Of a stretch of DNA of 64,000 nt, positions 18,805-26,901 are shown piece after piece. Position numbers and translations under genes: made by a program. The notes beneath the pieces were generated by a model. The model worked only from the letters and a program-made list of their open reading frames with translations. It did no database searches and had not been told where the DNA came from. This DNA is from Pedobacter sp. MC2016-24 (GTDB lineage: Bacteria > Bacteroidota > Bacteroidia > Sphingobacteriales > Sphingobacteriaceae), in the NCBI RefSeq assembly GCF_015223055.1, contig NZ_JADFBX010000006.1, forward strand, positions 278,171 to 342,170. Direction: 5' to 3'. Numbering within the stretch: the first letter of the stretch is position 1; every line of letters begins with the position of its first letter.

Positions 18805-19836
18805 ATGAAGATGAAAAGAAATTTAATCATACTCTACTGTATCCTCATGGTTTCTGGTTTGGCTTCCTGCGAAAAGGATGTCATTACCAACGCTGCTATG
18901 GACAGTAAAAACAGAACGGTAGAAAATACAAAGGCACTGAAAAATGTACTTCAAAACGCACCAAATGGTTGGGTAATGATGGTGAAAAGTAGTTTGAGTG
19001 CGAATGCGTATACGCCGATCGTGATGAAGTTTGACACCACTAAAAATATCGTGGACGTGAAAACGGTATACGGCATCACGGATCCAAATCCTTCATTTTT
19101 TGAAATTGATTCCGGCACAGGCAGTTTGCTGCTTACCTTTTCAACGAGTTCTATCATGACTTCTTTATTCAGGATAGGGGCAACGGCTTCTGATGTGACA
19201 GATCACATCTACAAAGTGATGAAGATTAGCGACGATAGTATTGAGATTCAAGGTTACCGCAGTGGGGCCGTTTACAAACCTGAAGGTGGTGTGACCTATA
19301 AGCTGTTTAAAAGACCCGCCAATTGGGATTGGGCAAACGCAGCCATCAGTTTGGATTTCAGCAATGCAACCTGGAGAAACGGCATCATCAACAGAGATGG
19401 TACTTTTGAATTCGAGTATATGGACGGTACACCGAAATTGACTTTAAAAGTGAAATTGGGTGTTTGGAGCGATGCCAGTATCACCAGTTATAGAACAAGA
19501 GATCCTTTTGTGACCAACGTTTCTGCAAAAGGTTTCTTGCCCATGTATCCTATTGTTTTTGATCATACTTTGCCAACCAGCAATACGTACAATACGACTA
19601 CCGATAGGTTGTCTCCGTTAATCGGTCACAATGCGATTGCTTATTATCCATTTACTTTTAATGCGCAAACGAATGCAAATACCATTGCTTTCGCAAGCAA
19701 GATCAAATCTCAATATTTGGTGCTTACTGGCATGACCAGAAGTGATGCTACGGCTACGGCAGCAATTGACCTGAACTTTGTTGCCTACGATAAAACAGGT
19801 GAAATATATTTGAAAGCCAAGTATAGCTTAAGATAA
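18805..19836 (+). CDS. DUF4302-type lipoprotein
   Basis: A 343-aa lipoprotein with Cys after VSGLAS. The start of the mature protein, with LKNVLQNAPNGWVMMV near residues 45-60, fits the DUF4302 pattern as I remember it. The rest is beta-rich and Thr/Asn/Ser-rich, as is common in surface-binding lipoproteins. It is the last gene of the sigma-FecR-SusC-SusD-protease operon and ends 18 nt before a strong terminator. The family function is unknown; help in substrate capture is a reasonable guess. The start could be 18805 or the second ATG at 18811. Confidence 0.75.
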   Translation: MKMKRNLIILYCILMVSGLASCEKDVITNAAMDSKNRTVENTKALKNVLQNAPNGWVMMVKSSLSANAYTPIVMKFDTTKNIVDVKTVYGITDPNPSFFEIDSGTGSLLLTFSTSSIMTSLFRIGATASDVTDHIYKVMKISDDSIEIQGYRSGAVYKPEGGVTYKLFKRPANWDWANAAISLDFSNATWRNGIINRDGTFEFEYMDGTPKLTLKVKLGVWSDASITSYRTRDPFVTNVSAKGFLPMYPIVFDHTLPTSNTYNTTTDRLSPLIGHNAIAYYPFTFNAQTNANTIAFASKIKSQYLVLTGMTRSDATATAAIDLNFVAYDKTGEIYLKAKYSLR

Positions 19837-19853
19837 AATTAATCGGTAAATTG

Positions 19854-19896
19854 AAAAGCCATAAGTTTTAGCCTCAGGTCAAAACTTATGGCTTTT
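19854..19896 (+). terminator. Strong intrinsic terminator of the SusCD operon
   Basis: Perfect 16-bp arms (19854-19869 and 19881-19896) around an 11-base loop, with A-run and T-run inside the stem ends and a further T3. It would work on both strands. It lies 18 nt after the DUF4302 stop. Confidence 0.9.
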
Positions 19897-19926
19897 TTTA
19901 TTGTATTAATACATTATAACATACTT

Positions 19927-20808
19927 ATGAATAAAGAAATTGCATCCTATCTGGCTAATCCGGGAAAGGAATTCTCCCTTAAAGACTACAGTACCAGTTA
20001 TCATGGTGACATGGATAAAGAAGCCGGAGAGGCCGGCTTAGACGAGATTAAAGAAGAATTGGCCAAGTACCAGGAAACATTGTATGCTGCAGATTCTAAT
20101 TCTGTGCTCATCCTTTTTCAGGCCATGGACGCTGCGGGCAAAGACAGCGCCATCCAGCATGTGATGTCTGGTTTAAATCCACAAGGTTGCCAGGTATACA
20201 GTTTCAAGAGTCCGACATCAAAGGAATACCAGCATGATTTTTTATGGCGCCATTACCTGGCATTACCAGAGCGGGGAAGAATCGGGATCCATAACCGATC
20301 TCATTATGAGAATGTATTGGTCTGTAAAGTACATCCGGAGTATATCTTAAACGAAAAGATCCCAGGTTACGAGGACGTAAAGAAAATAGACAAATCATTT
20401 TGGAACAAACGTTACGAAAGCATCCGTAATTTTGAAAGGCACCTGAGCGACAATGGCACGGTAATCATCAAGATTTTTCTATACGTTTCTAAAGAAGAGC
20501 AAAAGCAACGGTTTTTAGACCGGATCAATGATCCGGCAAAGAACTGGAAATTTTCTTCAGCAGACATTGCAGAGCGGGGTTTGTGGAAAGATTACATGAA
20601 GGCCTATGAGGAAGCCATTCAGGAAACCTCTACAGAAAAGGCACCCTGGTATGTGATTCCAGCAGATAAGAAATGGTATGCGAGATTGGTGATTAGCAAG
20701 ATTTTAGCGGATACTTTTAAAAAACTGGATCTTAAATATCCGGTTTTGGTGAAAGAAGAAGCCAAAAAGCTGGATGATATTAAAAGCCAGCTGGAAGGTG
20801 AGGAATAG
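19927..20808 (+). CDS. ppk2: Polyphosphate kinase 2 family
   Basis: Transfers phosphate between polyphosphate and nucleotides. The 293-aa protein has the PPK2 P-loop DAAGKDSAI (near residue 67), the region KSPTSKEYQHDFLWR and the RSHYENVLV block that carries the Walker B Asp-equivalent region. The length fits a one-domain class I or III enzyme; which nucleotide it uses cannot be told from motifs alone. ATG 19927 is chosen because an upstream in-frame ATG (19888) lies inside the terminator stem of the previous operon. It stands alone between that terminator and cobT. Confidence 0.92.
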   Translation: MNKEIASYLANPGKEFSLKDYSTSYHGDMDKEAGEAGLDEIKEELAKYQETLYAADSNSVLILFQAMDAAGKDSAIQHVMSGLNPQGCQVYSFKSPTSKEYQHDFLWRHYLALPERGRIGIHNRSHYENVLVCKVHPEYILNEKIPGYEDVKKIDKSFWNKRYESIRNFERHLSDNGTVIIKIFLYVSKEEQKQRFLDRINDPAKNWKFSSADIAERGLWKDYMKAYEEAIQETSTEKAPWYVIPADKKWYARLVISKILADTFKKLDLKYPVLVKEEAKKLDDIKSQLEGEE

Positions 20809-20848
20809 GTAATTCTAATAAAAAAAGCATTTCTAATTTTAATGCGAA

Positions 20849-20899
20849 TATATTTGCAAAAGCCCTGGCGACACGGATTGTGGCTTAGACAGGGCTTTT
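20849..20899 (+). promoter_or_regulatory. Possible cobT promoter with leader hairpin
   Basis: TATATTTG (20849-20856) matches the -7 consensus, but no good TTTG stands about 20 bp upstream. Just after it, AAAAGCCCTG (20858-20867) and CAGGGCTTTT (20890-20899) form a 10-bp perfect stem with a 22-base loop, ending 4 nt before the cobT ATG. It may be the ppk2 terminator (its 3' arm ends in TTTT) or a leader structure on the cobT message. It is too short for a cobalamin riboswitch. Confidence 0.45.
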
Positions 20900-20903
20900 G
20901 TAA

Positions 20904-21914
20904 ATGATGCTGAAAGAAGAAATTCAAAAGAAAATAGATTTTAAAACGAAACCACAAGGTGCTTTAGGCATACTGGAGGAATTGGCTTTACAGATTTGCC
21001 TGGTTCAGGATACTTTATCGCCGGTATTGAATAAACCGGAAATATTGGTCTTTGCTGCCGATCATGGTGCTGCATCGGCCGGTATTAGCGCTTATCCGGC
21101 AGCTGTTACTGCCCAGATGGTGCTCAATTTCCTATCCGGGGGGGCTGCAATTAATGTATTCTGTAAGCAACATGGCATTTCTTTGCGTGTGGTTGATGCC
21201 GGGGTGAACTATGATTTTCCAGAAAGCGATAGGCTTATTGACGCAAAAGTTGCAAAAGGAACCCAAAATTACCTGGTTGCAGAAGCCATCTCGGCTGCGG
21301 AGTTGTCGCAGTGTTTTAACCGTGCAGAACATATCGTTGATGCTGTTTATCAGGGTGGCTGTAACATCATTGGCTTCGGAGAGATGGGAATTGGCAATAC
21401 CTCTTCTGCCAGTTTGCTCATGAGTTACCTGTGTGAGCTTCCGCTGGAAGAGTGTGTTGGCCGGGGAACCGGTCTTAACGACGAACAATTGGCTCATAAA
21501 ATGACCTTGTTAAAGTCAGCCCAGGAACACCATGGCGAACCTTCGGGCCTGATGCAGGCCCTGCAGTTTTATGGTGGTTTTGAGATTGCCCAGATCTGTG
21601 CTGCGATGTTGAAAGCCTATGAAAACAACATGCTGATTATGGTTGATGGCTTCATTGCCAGTGTTGCTTTTTTGTGCGCCCATCGTTTAAATCCTAAGGT
21701 TATTGACAATGCTATCTTTTGTCACGAAAGCAATGAAAAGGGACATCAACTCTTGTTGAAGCACCTGGACGTAAAACCCATTCTTGGTCTGGGAATGCGA
21801 CTTGGGGAAGGTACCGGCTGCGCTTTAGCCTATCCGCTAATTCACAGCGCTGTTCTTTTCATGAATGAAATGGCTAGTTTCGACAGCGCGGGCGTATCTA
21901 ATAAAACGGCTTGA
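20904..21914 (+). CDS. cobT: Nicotinate-nucleotide:dimethylbenzimidazole phosphoribosyltransferase
   Basis: Makes alpha-ribazole phosphate, the activated lower ligand of cobalamin, from NaMN and a benzimidazole base. At 336 aa it is the normal size. Visible CobT features: LVFAADHGAASAGISAYP near 48, SGGAAINVFCKQHG near 75, GEMGIGNTSSASL near 158 and the late LGMRLGEGTGCALA, where the catalytic Glu lies. It starts at ATG 20904 (20907 is an alternative). The cobS ATG overlaps its stop codon, so the two are translated together. This is the start of a three-gene lower-ligand cassette. Confidence 0.95.
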   Translation: MMLKEEIQKKIDFKTKPQGALGILEELALQICLVQDTLSPVLNKPEILVFAADHGAASAGISAYPAAVTAQMVLNFLSGGAAINVFCKQHGISLRVVDAGVNYDFPESDRLIDAKVAKGTQNYLVAEAISAAELSQCFNRAEHIVDAVYQGGCNIIGFGEMGIGNTSSASLLMSYLCELPLEECVGRGTGLNDEQLAHKMTLLKSAQEHHGEPSGLMQALQFYGGFEIAQICAAMLKAYENNMLIMVDGFIASVAFLCAHRLNPKVIDNAIFCHESNEKGHQLLLKHLDVKPILGLGMRLGEGTGCALAYPLIHSAVLFMNEMASFDSAGVSNKTA

Positions 21915-22684
21915 TGAAATACGAAATCAAAATATTCTTTACAGCAATGATGTTTTATACCCGCATTCCATGTCCCTCATGGGTTGACCATTCTGAGGAG
22001 TACCTGAACAAGGCAACACGTTATTTTCCTTTGATTGGATGGATTGCCGGTGGATTATCTGCTTTAATCTTATATGGACTTCATTTTGTTTTTCCTGCTT
22101 CGGTATGTGTGGTGGTTGCACTGGCAGCTGGTGTACTTTTAACTGGGGCCTTTCATGAAGATGGCTTTGCCGACGTTTGTGACGGTTTTGGAGGTGGCTG
22201 GACTTCATCACGTATTCTGGAAATCATGAAAGACAGCCGCGTAGGCGCTTATGGGGTAATTGGGGTGATCTTATTGTTTGCCTTGAAAATTTTTGCATCC
22301 ATTGCATTGATGGAGCTCGATCTATGGTTTTGCATCAAATCTATTGTATTGGCGCATGTGCTGAGCAGGTTTATCCCTGTAACCATCATATATACACATG
22401 AGTACGCGCGTGAAGACGCAAGTAGTAAGGTTAAGCCGATTGCCAAGAAGCTTTCCGTTAAAGATTTTATCATCAGTGCCATCTGGCTGATTCCTGTTTT
22501 TTTATGGTTCAACAACTGGCTCATGCTGTTGGTGTTTATTCCTGCTTATCTGACAAAGCTTTATCTGGCTTCTTATTTTAAAAAATGGATTGGTGGGTAT
22601 ACTGGAGATTGTTTGGGGGCCACACAACAAATCGTTTACGTCATTACCATTTTATTTGCCTTGGGTATATGGAAATATATTTAA
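21914..22684 (+). CDS. cobS: Adenosylcobinamide-GDP ribazoletransferase (cobalamin synthase)
   Basis: Integral membrane enzyme joining adenosylcobinamide-GDP to alpha-ribazole phosphate, the final assembly step. The 256 aa hold several hydrophobic helices. The conserved acidic block is HEDGFADVCDGFGGG near residue 78, followed by MKDSRVGAYGV. The ATG at 21914 overlaps the cobT stop (TGATG arrangement); an in-frame TTG three bases earlier is not needed. Its 3' end overlaps cobC by 16 nt. It is ordinary in length and motifs. Confidence 0.95.
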   Translation: MKYEIKIFFTAMMFYTRIPCPSWVDHSEEYLNKATRYFPLIGWIAGGLSALILYGLHFVFPASVCVVVALAAGVLLTGAFHEDGFADVCDGFGGGWTSSRILEIMKDSRVGAYGVIGVILLFALKIFASIALMELDLWFCIKSIVLAHVLSRFIPVTIIYTHEYAREDASSKVKPIAKKLSVKDFIISAIWLIPVFLWFNNWLMLLVFIPAYLTKLYLASYFKKWIGGYTGDCLGATQQIVYVITILFALGIWKYI

Positions 22685-23232
22685 TCAGACATACCAGCCC
22701 TTGTATTGAAAAGGGACTTTGTTACGGACAATCGGATATCCCATTAAATACAGATCTTTTTGAGGCGGAATATGAAGCAGTCAGAGCAAAATTGCCGCTG
22801 GATATTCAGCATTTTTACAGCAGCCCCTTAATCAGGTGCGCAACGTTGGGGAGCAAATTTACCGGTGCTGTTTCTTTTGATGAGCGGTTGAAGGAGCTTG
22901 ATTTTGGCGACTGGGAGCTGCAGCCCTGGTCCGGAATTGATGCAAATGAACTTACACTCTGGATGTCGGATTTTGTGAATCAACCAGCTTTAAACGGGGA
23001 AAGCTATATCCAGTTGCACCAGCGTACAGAAAGCTTTATTACTGACCTTTTAAACCAGGATTACATTCGGGTTGGCCTGGTTACCCATGCCGGAAATATC
23101 CGTAGTTTTATCAGCTGGGTGCTGGGTTTGCCATTGTCAAATTCTTTCCGGATTGCTTTAAGTTATGGTGTCGTCGTTAAAATTGTATTGAATAAGGACA
23201 CGCAATTGAATCAGCTTTTGAGCATCATTTAG
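22669..23232 (+). CDS. cobC: Histidine phosphatase, alpha-ribazole phosphatase type
   Basis: Member of the phosphoglycerate-mutase-like superfamily, predicted to remove the 5'-phosphate of alpha-ribazole phosphate or of cobalamin phosphate. The 187 aa begin MEIYLIRHTSP, with the catalytic His in LIRHT. Further parts: SSPLIRC near 47, the second-half acid FGDWELQPW and the second His in VGLVTHAGNIRSF. ATG 22669 gives the phosphatase start; the longer frame is only cobS sequence. It overlaps cobS by 16 nt and overlaps the end of the convergent hydrolase gene by 8 nt. The name rests on context. Confidence 0.88.
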   Translation: MEIYLIRHTSPCIEKGLCYGQSDIPLNTDLFEAEYEAVRAKLPLDIQHFYSSPLIRCATLGSKFTGAVSFDERLKELDFGDWELQPWSGIDANELTLWMSDFVNQPALNGESYIQLHQRTESFITDLLNQDYIRVGLVTHAGNIRSFISWVLGLPLSNSFRIALSYGVVVKIVLNKDTQLNQLLSII

Positions 23233-24433
23233 CTTGCTGTGCTTTTTCATAAGCATAGATCATCCGACCCAGATTTTTCATGAAGGGAAAACACACAGTA
23301 TCATACTCGTACTTGCCATCATTGTAAATGCCATCTTCATTGGATTGTACTACAGCACTGAGAAAAAACTCGATCTTGTTCTTTTCGTCTTTGAAATAAG
23401 CATTGTCAATGATGTATCCATATGAATCGCCATATTTATTGAATATTTTTAGATCGGGGTTGAGTTTAACTTCCTTTTCTCTGCCATAATATAACATTTT
23501 TGCGTAAGTGGGCCAAAACTCCTTCGGATTGTAAGCCGGATAGTCGCTCTGGCCGGGCAACATATGCATATAAGTATAAATCAATTCGTAATCCGATGGT
23601 GTCAGGTTGAAGCGTTCAACGGCGGGAAATGCATTGGGGTACATCAATCTTTTCATCATCGACTGTTGGTTTTTCAGGCCGAAAGCATTTTTATTGGATA
23701 AGTCAAATGGTTTATTGACCAATTTTTCCGTACTGTCGATATATCCGGCACCCATGGTAGTGCCTTTCAAGGGGAGGGGATATTCTTTTGGGTCATATTG
23801 AGCTTCTTGTGTATAAATAAGCTGCGTTCCATTATAAAACCGAACCGGATTGGTGTGTTTTGCCGGTTCTCCAGAATCGCCTATGGCCAGTCGGTTAAGA
23901 ATGCGGCTGTCGTTAAAACCATATTTCTGAAGTTTTTGATTGATTTCGGCACGTCCAATGAATTCATAAAGCCTGTTGAAGGCATCATTATCGCTGGTCA
24001 GCAGAATTTTTTTAATATAATGGGCGATAGAAGGTAGGCCGTTTTTTGCGGTACTGTCCCGTTCAACTTTGGTTTGGCCGGCATAAGCGCTATCGGTAAT
24101 CATGGTGCTTTCGGCATTAAGTCCCTGAATTTTCAATTGATTGATTTTTTCCAATGCAAAAATTACGGCTGCAAGTTTTACAGTGCTGGCGGGATAAAAA
24201 TATTGCTGTGGATCCAGATGATAGCTATAGGTCCTGAAAAGAGGGGGCAGGTTTTTGTTATGGATAACCTGGGTATAAAGAATTTGTACCTGGTTGTTTT
24301 TGGGGTGGTTTAAAATTCCATTAAACTGATCCGGATGCTGACGCATGAGCTTTTCAATAAGTGTCGTATCCGTAGTCTGGGCCATGCTATTGATGCTGAG
24401 TATCATGGATAAGAGGAAGGTAATTTTTTTCAT
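23225..24433 (-). CDS. Class A beta-lactamase-like serine hydrolase, secreted
   Basis: The 402-aa precursor has a signal peptide ending NSMAQ and a serine beta-lactamase/transpeptidase domain. The catalytic S-x-x-K is STVK (near residue 80, in YPASTVKLAAVIFALEK), and the second-box S-D-N is in LLTSDNDAFNRLYE near 147. The third box is not a clear KTG; KGTTMGAG near 225 may stand in. Family members include class A beta-lactamases and enzymes of unknown substrate, so resistance should not be assumed. Its 3' end overlaps cobC by 8 nt in convergent orientation. Its start lies near the riboswitch promoter, which faces the other way. Confidence 0.8.
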   Translation of the reverse strand: MKKITFLLSMILSINSMAQTTDTTLIEKLMRQHPDQFNGILNHPKNNQVQILYTQVIHNKNLPPLFRTYSYHLDPQQYFYPASTVKLAAVIFALEKINQLKIQGLNAESTMITDSAYAGQTKVERDSTAKNGLPSIAHYIKKILLTSDNDAFNRLYEFIGRAEINQKLQKYGFNDSRILNRLAIGDSGEPAKHTNPVRFYNGTQLIYTQEAQYDPKEYPLPLKGTTMGAGYIDSTEKLVNKPFDLSNKNAFGLKNQQSMMKRLMYPNAFPAVERFNLTPSDYELIYTYMHMLPGQSDYPAYNPKEFWPTYAKMLYYGREKEVKLNPDLKIFNKYGDSYGYIIDNAYFKDEKNKIEFFLSAVVQSNEDGIYNDGKYEYDTVCFPFMKNLGRMIYAYEKAQQAK

Positions 24434-24501
24434 AATCTAACCTGCTAAGGGTTAACTGGCACAGCAGGTTTCAGGTAAATATAGACATTTGAATTTTATT
24501 G

Positions 24502-24533
24502 TTTGTCGTTCGCTGGATATTTGAGTACCTTTG
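24502..24533 (+). promoter_or_regulatory. Consensus promoter of the cobalamin operon
   Basis: TTTG at 24502-24505, a 20-bp spacer and TACCTTTG at 24526-24533 match the Bacteroidota housekeeping promoter exactly. Transcription would start near 24540, right where the riboswitch begins. This is the best promoter in the window. Confidence 0.75.
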
Positions 24534-24537
24534 CAGC

Positions 24538-24712
24538 GCTTTTGGTTTTCGGTGTGTAACCGAAATTAAAAGGGAATACGGTGTGATTCCGTAACTGTCC
24601 CGCAGCTGTAAGCTCTATTGAAGTTTTGAACACCAAAGTCCACTGTTCGGTTTTACCGAAATGGGAAGGACGTTCAGGAACAGAGTAAGTCAGAAGACCT
24701 GCCAATGTGCAT
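24538..24712 (+). ncRNA. Cobalamin riboswitch
   Basis: The conserved blocks of the adenosyl/cobalamin riboswitch occur in the right order and spacing: AAAAGGGAA (24568-24576), GATTCCGTAACTGTCCCGC (24585-24603) continuing AGCTGTAAG, CCACTG (24640-24645), GGGAAGG (24663-24669) and the B12 box AGTCAGAAGACCTGCC (24688-24703). GGT near 24544 and ACC of the box can close the outer helix. When bound to cobalamin such elements lower expression of downstream transport genes. About 140 nt of expression platform follow before the BtuB-like start. Boundaries are approximate. Confidence 0.95.
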
Positions 24713-24823
24713 TTAATACACGGCTTTCGAGGAAAAAAGCTTAGGTATAAACAAGTTAGCAGATTTTGGCTTGCGCCAGGATGCATTCATTGCATTTGGC
24801 AGTTTCTATCCTTTTTCCTATAG

Positions 24824-24840
24824 CCGTTTAAACTAAACGG
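24824..24840 (+). promoter_or_regulatory. Hairpin directly before the btuB start
   Basis: CCGTTTA (24824-24830) and TAAACGG (24834-24840) form a 7-bp stem with a 3-base loop, ending 5 nt before the ATG at 24846. The position suggests it blocks ribosome access as the switchable part of the riboswitch, that is, translational control. No terminator-like T-run lies between the aptamer and the gene. Confidence 0.5.
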
Positions 24841-24845
24841 ACAAA

Positions 24846-26864
24846 ATGAGATATTTATTGCATGCGAAATTATTTGCAGTTGTGTGCCTGACCAGCCTCA
24901 GCAATTCCATTTTTGCACAAAAAATAGATACAGTAAAAGTACATCGTTTAAAAGAAGTTTCTGTTCTCGGCGATAGTCTGATCAGGGAGATCATACCTGT
25001 TCAAACCTTATCAGGTAAAGCGCTTAAAAATTTGAGCGCTTATTCTGTCGCCGATGCCATCCGCTATTTTTCTGGCCTACAAATCAAAGATTATGGTGGG
25101 GTTGGTGGTTTAAAGACTGTGAATGTCAGGAGTCTGGGCAGTCAGCATGTTGGGGTTTTTTACGATGGCGTGCAATTGGGCAATGCCCAGAACGGTGTGG
25201 TTGATCTGGGTCGTTTTTCTATGGATAACATGGTTGCGATTTCACTGTACAATGGACAGAAAAGTGCCATTTTTCAATCTGCCAAGGATTTCGCCTCAGC
25301 CAGTTCGATTTACCTCGTATCCCGTACACCCGAATTTTCAGGATCAAAACAGAGCCGTGTGATGATTGGCATGAAGGCTGGCTCTTTTGACGTCGTCAAT
25401 CCTTCTGTTTTATGGGAGCAAAAGTTAAATGACAAATTGAGTAGTTCCTTCAATGCGGAATATATGAACACCAGTGGTAAGTACAAATTCCGTACTGCAA
25501 AAACAGGTGGTTACGATACCACGGAGGTACGTCAGAACGGCGATGTGTATACCCTGCGTCTGGAAGGGGGCTTGTTTGGTCAGGTTAAAGACGGAGATTG
25601 GAAAACTAAGGTGTATTTTTACAACTCCGAGCGTGGATATCCCGGGGCTGCAGTCAAGGGGCTGCCTGGTAAATTTACGCACCAGGACCGTCAGTGGGAC
25701 AGTAATTTTTTCATGCAATCTGCTTTCAAAAAGAAGTATACCGATTTTTATAGCCTGCAGCTGAAAGCAAAGTATGCTTATGACTACCTGCATTACCTGT
25801 CCGATCCGAGATTAGACGAGAGTACCATGTACATCAACAATACCTTTAAGCAACAAGAAGCTTATGTATCGGCTGCAAATCTATTTTCTATATTACCTTT
25901 CTGGACAGTTAATGTTGCTACAGATTTTTCGTGGAATAGTTTAGATGCGGACCTGTTTGGCTTTGTTTATCCTGTACGCTATTCCGCATTTGGGGCCTTG
26001 GCCAGCGCTTTAGATTTTGACCGTTTGAAAATACAAGGAGCATTACTCGGTACATTTGTACACGAAACGACCAGCATTCCCAGTGCGGCAGCAGGAAACA
26101 AACAAAAAATCACACCTTCTTTAATCGCATTTTATCAACCTTTCGAAACACGGGATTTCAGTTTAAGGGCATTTTACAAAAGCAGCTTTCGCCTGCCTAC
26201 TTTTAATGATTTGTACTATACCTATATCGGGAATATTTATCTGAAACCTGAGTTTTCCAGGCAGTATAATCTTGGAGCCAGTTATTTGCATGAATTTAAG
26301 GGCTTGAAGCTGAAGACTGTTGGTTTGCAGGTAGATGCTTACTTTAATCAGGTTGACAATAAAATCATTGCGGCGCCAGGACGTGGACAGTATCGGTGGT
26401 CTATGATAAATCGGGGTTATGTGGAAATCAGGGGAATAGATGTTAAGCTCCAGTCGGACTGGCAGTTGTCTTCTGATGTGCTGATCAATGCCCGCGCTGT
26501 GTATACTTATCAGAAAGCGCAGGATCTAACCGATCGTACAAGTCCTTATTATGGAGCCCAGCTGGATTATATCCCATGGAACAGTGCTTCGCTGATTCTT
26601 AACCCGAGTTATAAAAGTTGGAATTTGAATTACAGTTTTATCTATACTGGCGGGCGGTATGAAGCCCCTGCTCAGATCCCTGAAAACTATGCCGATCGTT
26701 GGTATACTCACGATCTGGGTATTTCAAAGACTTTTTTATACAGAAGAAAGGAAGTCAGGCTGGCAGCAGAAGTTAACAATCTGCTCAATCAACAATATGA
26801 AGTCGTTCAAAACTACCCAATGCCTGGCACCAATTTTAAATTTACGATGAATGTTACACTTTAA
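24846..26864 (+). CDS. btuB: BtuB-like TonB-dependent corrinoid receptor
   Basis: Outer-membrane receptor of 672 aa with a signal peptide ending SIFAQ. A TonB-box-like stretch is followed by the plug (residues about 45-150, with IRYFSGLQIKDYGGVGG and VNVRSLGSQHVGVFYDGVQ) and a barrel running to the terminal aromatic pattern. Unlike the SusC at 12800 it has no STN or carboxypeptidase-like domain and is of classical BtuB size. The cobalamin riboswitch directly upstream, and BtuG-like genes downstream, make a corrinoid the likely substrate. First gene of a long same-strand operon. Confidence 0.88.
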   Translation: MRYLLHAKLFAVVCLTSLSNSIFAQKIDTVKVHRLKEVSVLGDSLIREIIPVQTLSGKALKNLSAYSVADAIRYFSGLQIKDYGGVGGLKTVNVRSLGSQHVGVFYDGVQLGNAQNGVVDLGRFSMDNMVAISLYNGQKSAIFQSAKDFASASSIYLVSRTPEFSGSKQSRVMIGMKAGSFDVVNPSVLWEQKLNDKLSSSFNAEYMNTSGKYKFRTAKTGGYDTTEVRQNGDVYTLRLEGGLFGQVKDGDWKTKVYFYNSERGYPGAAVKGLPGKFTHQDRQWDSNFFMQSAFKKKYTDFYSLQLKAKYAYDYLHYLSDPRLDESTMYINNTFKQQEAYVSAANLFSILPFWTVNVATDFSWNSLDADLFGFVYPVRYSAFGALASALDFDRLKIQGALLGTFVHETTSIPSAAAGNKQKITPSLIAFYQPFETRDFSLRAFYKSSFRLPTFNDLYYTYIGNIYLKPEFSRQYNLGASYLHEFKGLKLKTVGLQVDAYFNQVDNKIIAAPGRGQYRWSMINRGYVEIRGIDVKLQSDWQLSSDVLINARAVYTYQKAQDLTDRTSPYYGAQLDYIPWNSASLILNPSYKSWNLNYSFIYTGGRYEAPAQIPENYADRWYTHDLGISKTFLYRRKEVRLAAEVNNLLNQQYEVVQNYPMPGTNFKFTMNVTL

Positions 26865-26901
26865 TCGATCCCATATTGATGACTCAAATACCATATCTAT
26901 T

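Noticed and set aside
19888..19926. Upstream ATG that would lengthen PPK2 by 13 residues
   Set aside because: It lies inside the 3' arm of the preceding terminator and adds residues unlike any PPK2 start.
23225..24433. Calling the serine hydrolase an antibiotic-resistance beta-lactamase
   Set aside because: SxxK and SDN are present but the third box is not a clear KTG, and many family members have other substrates.
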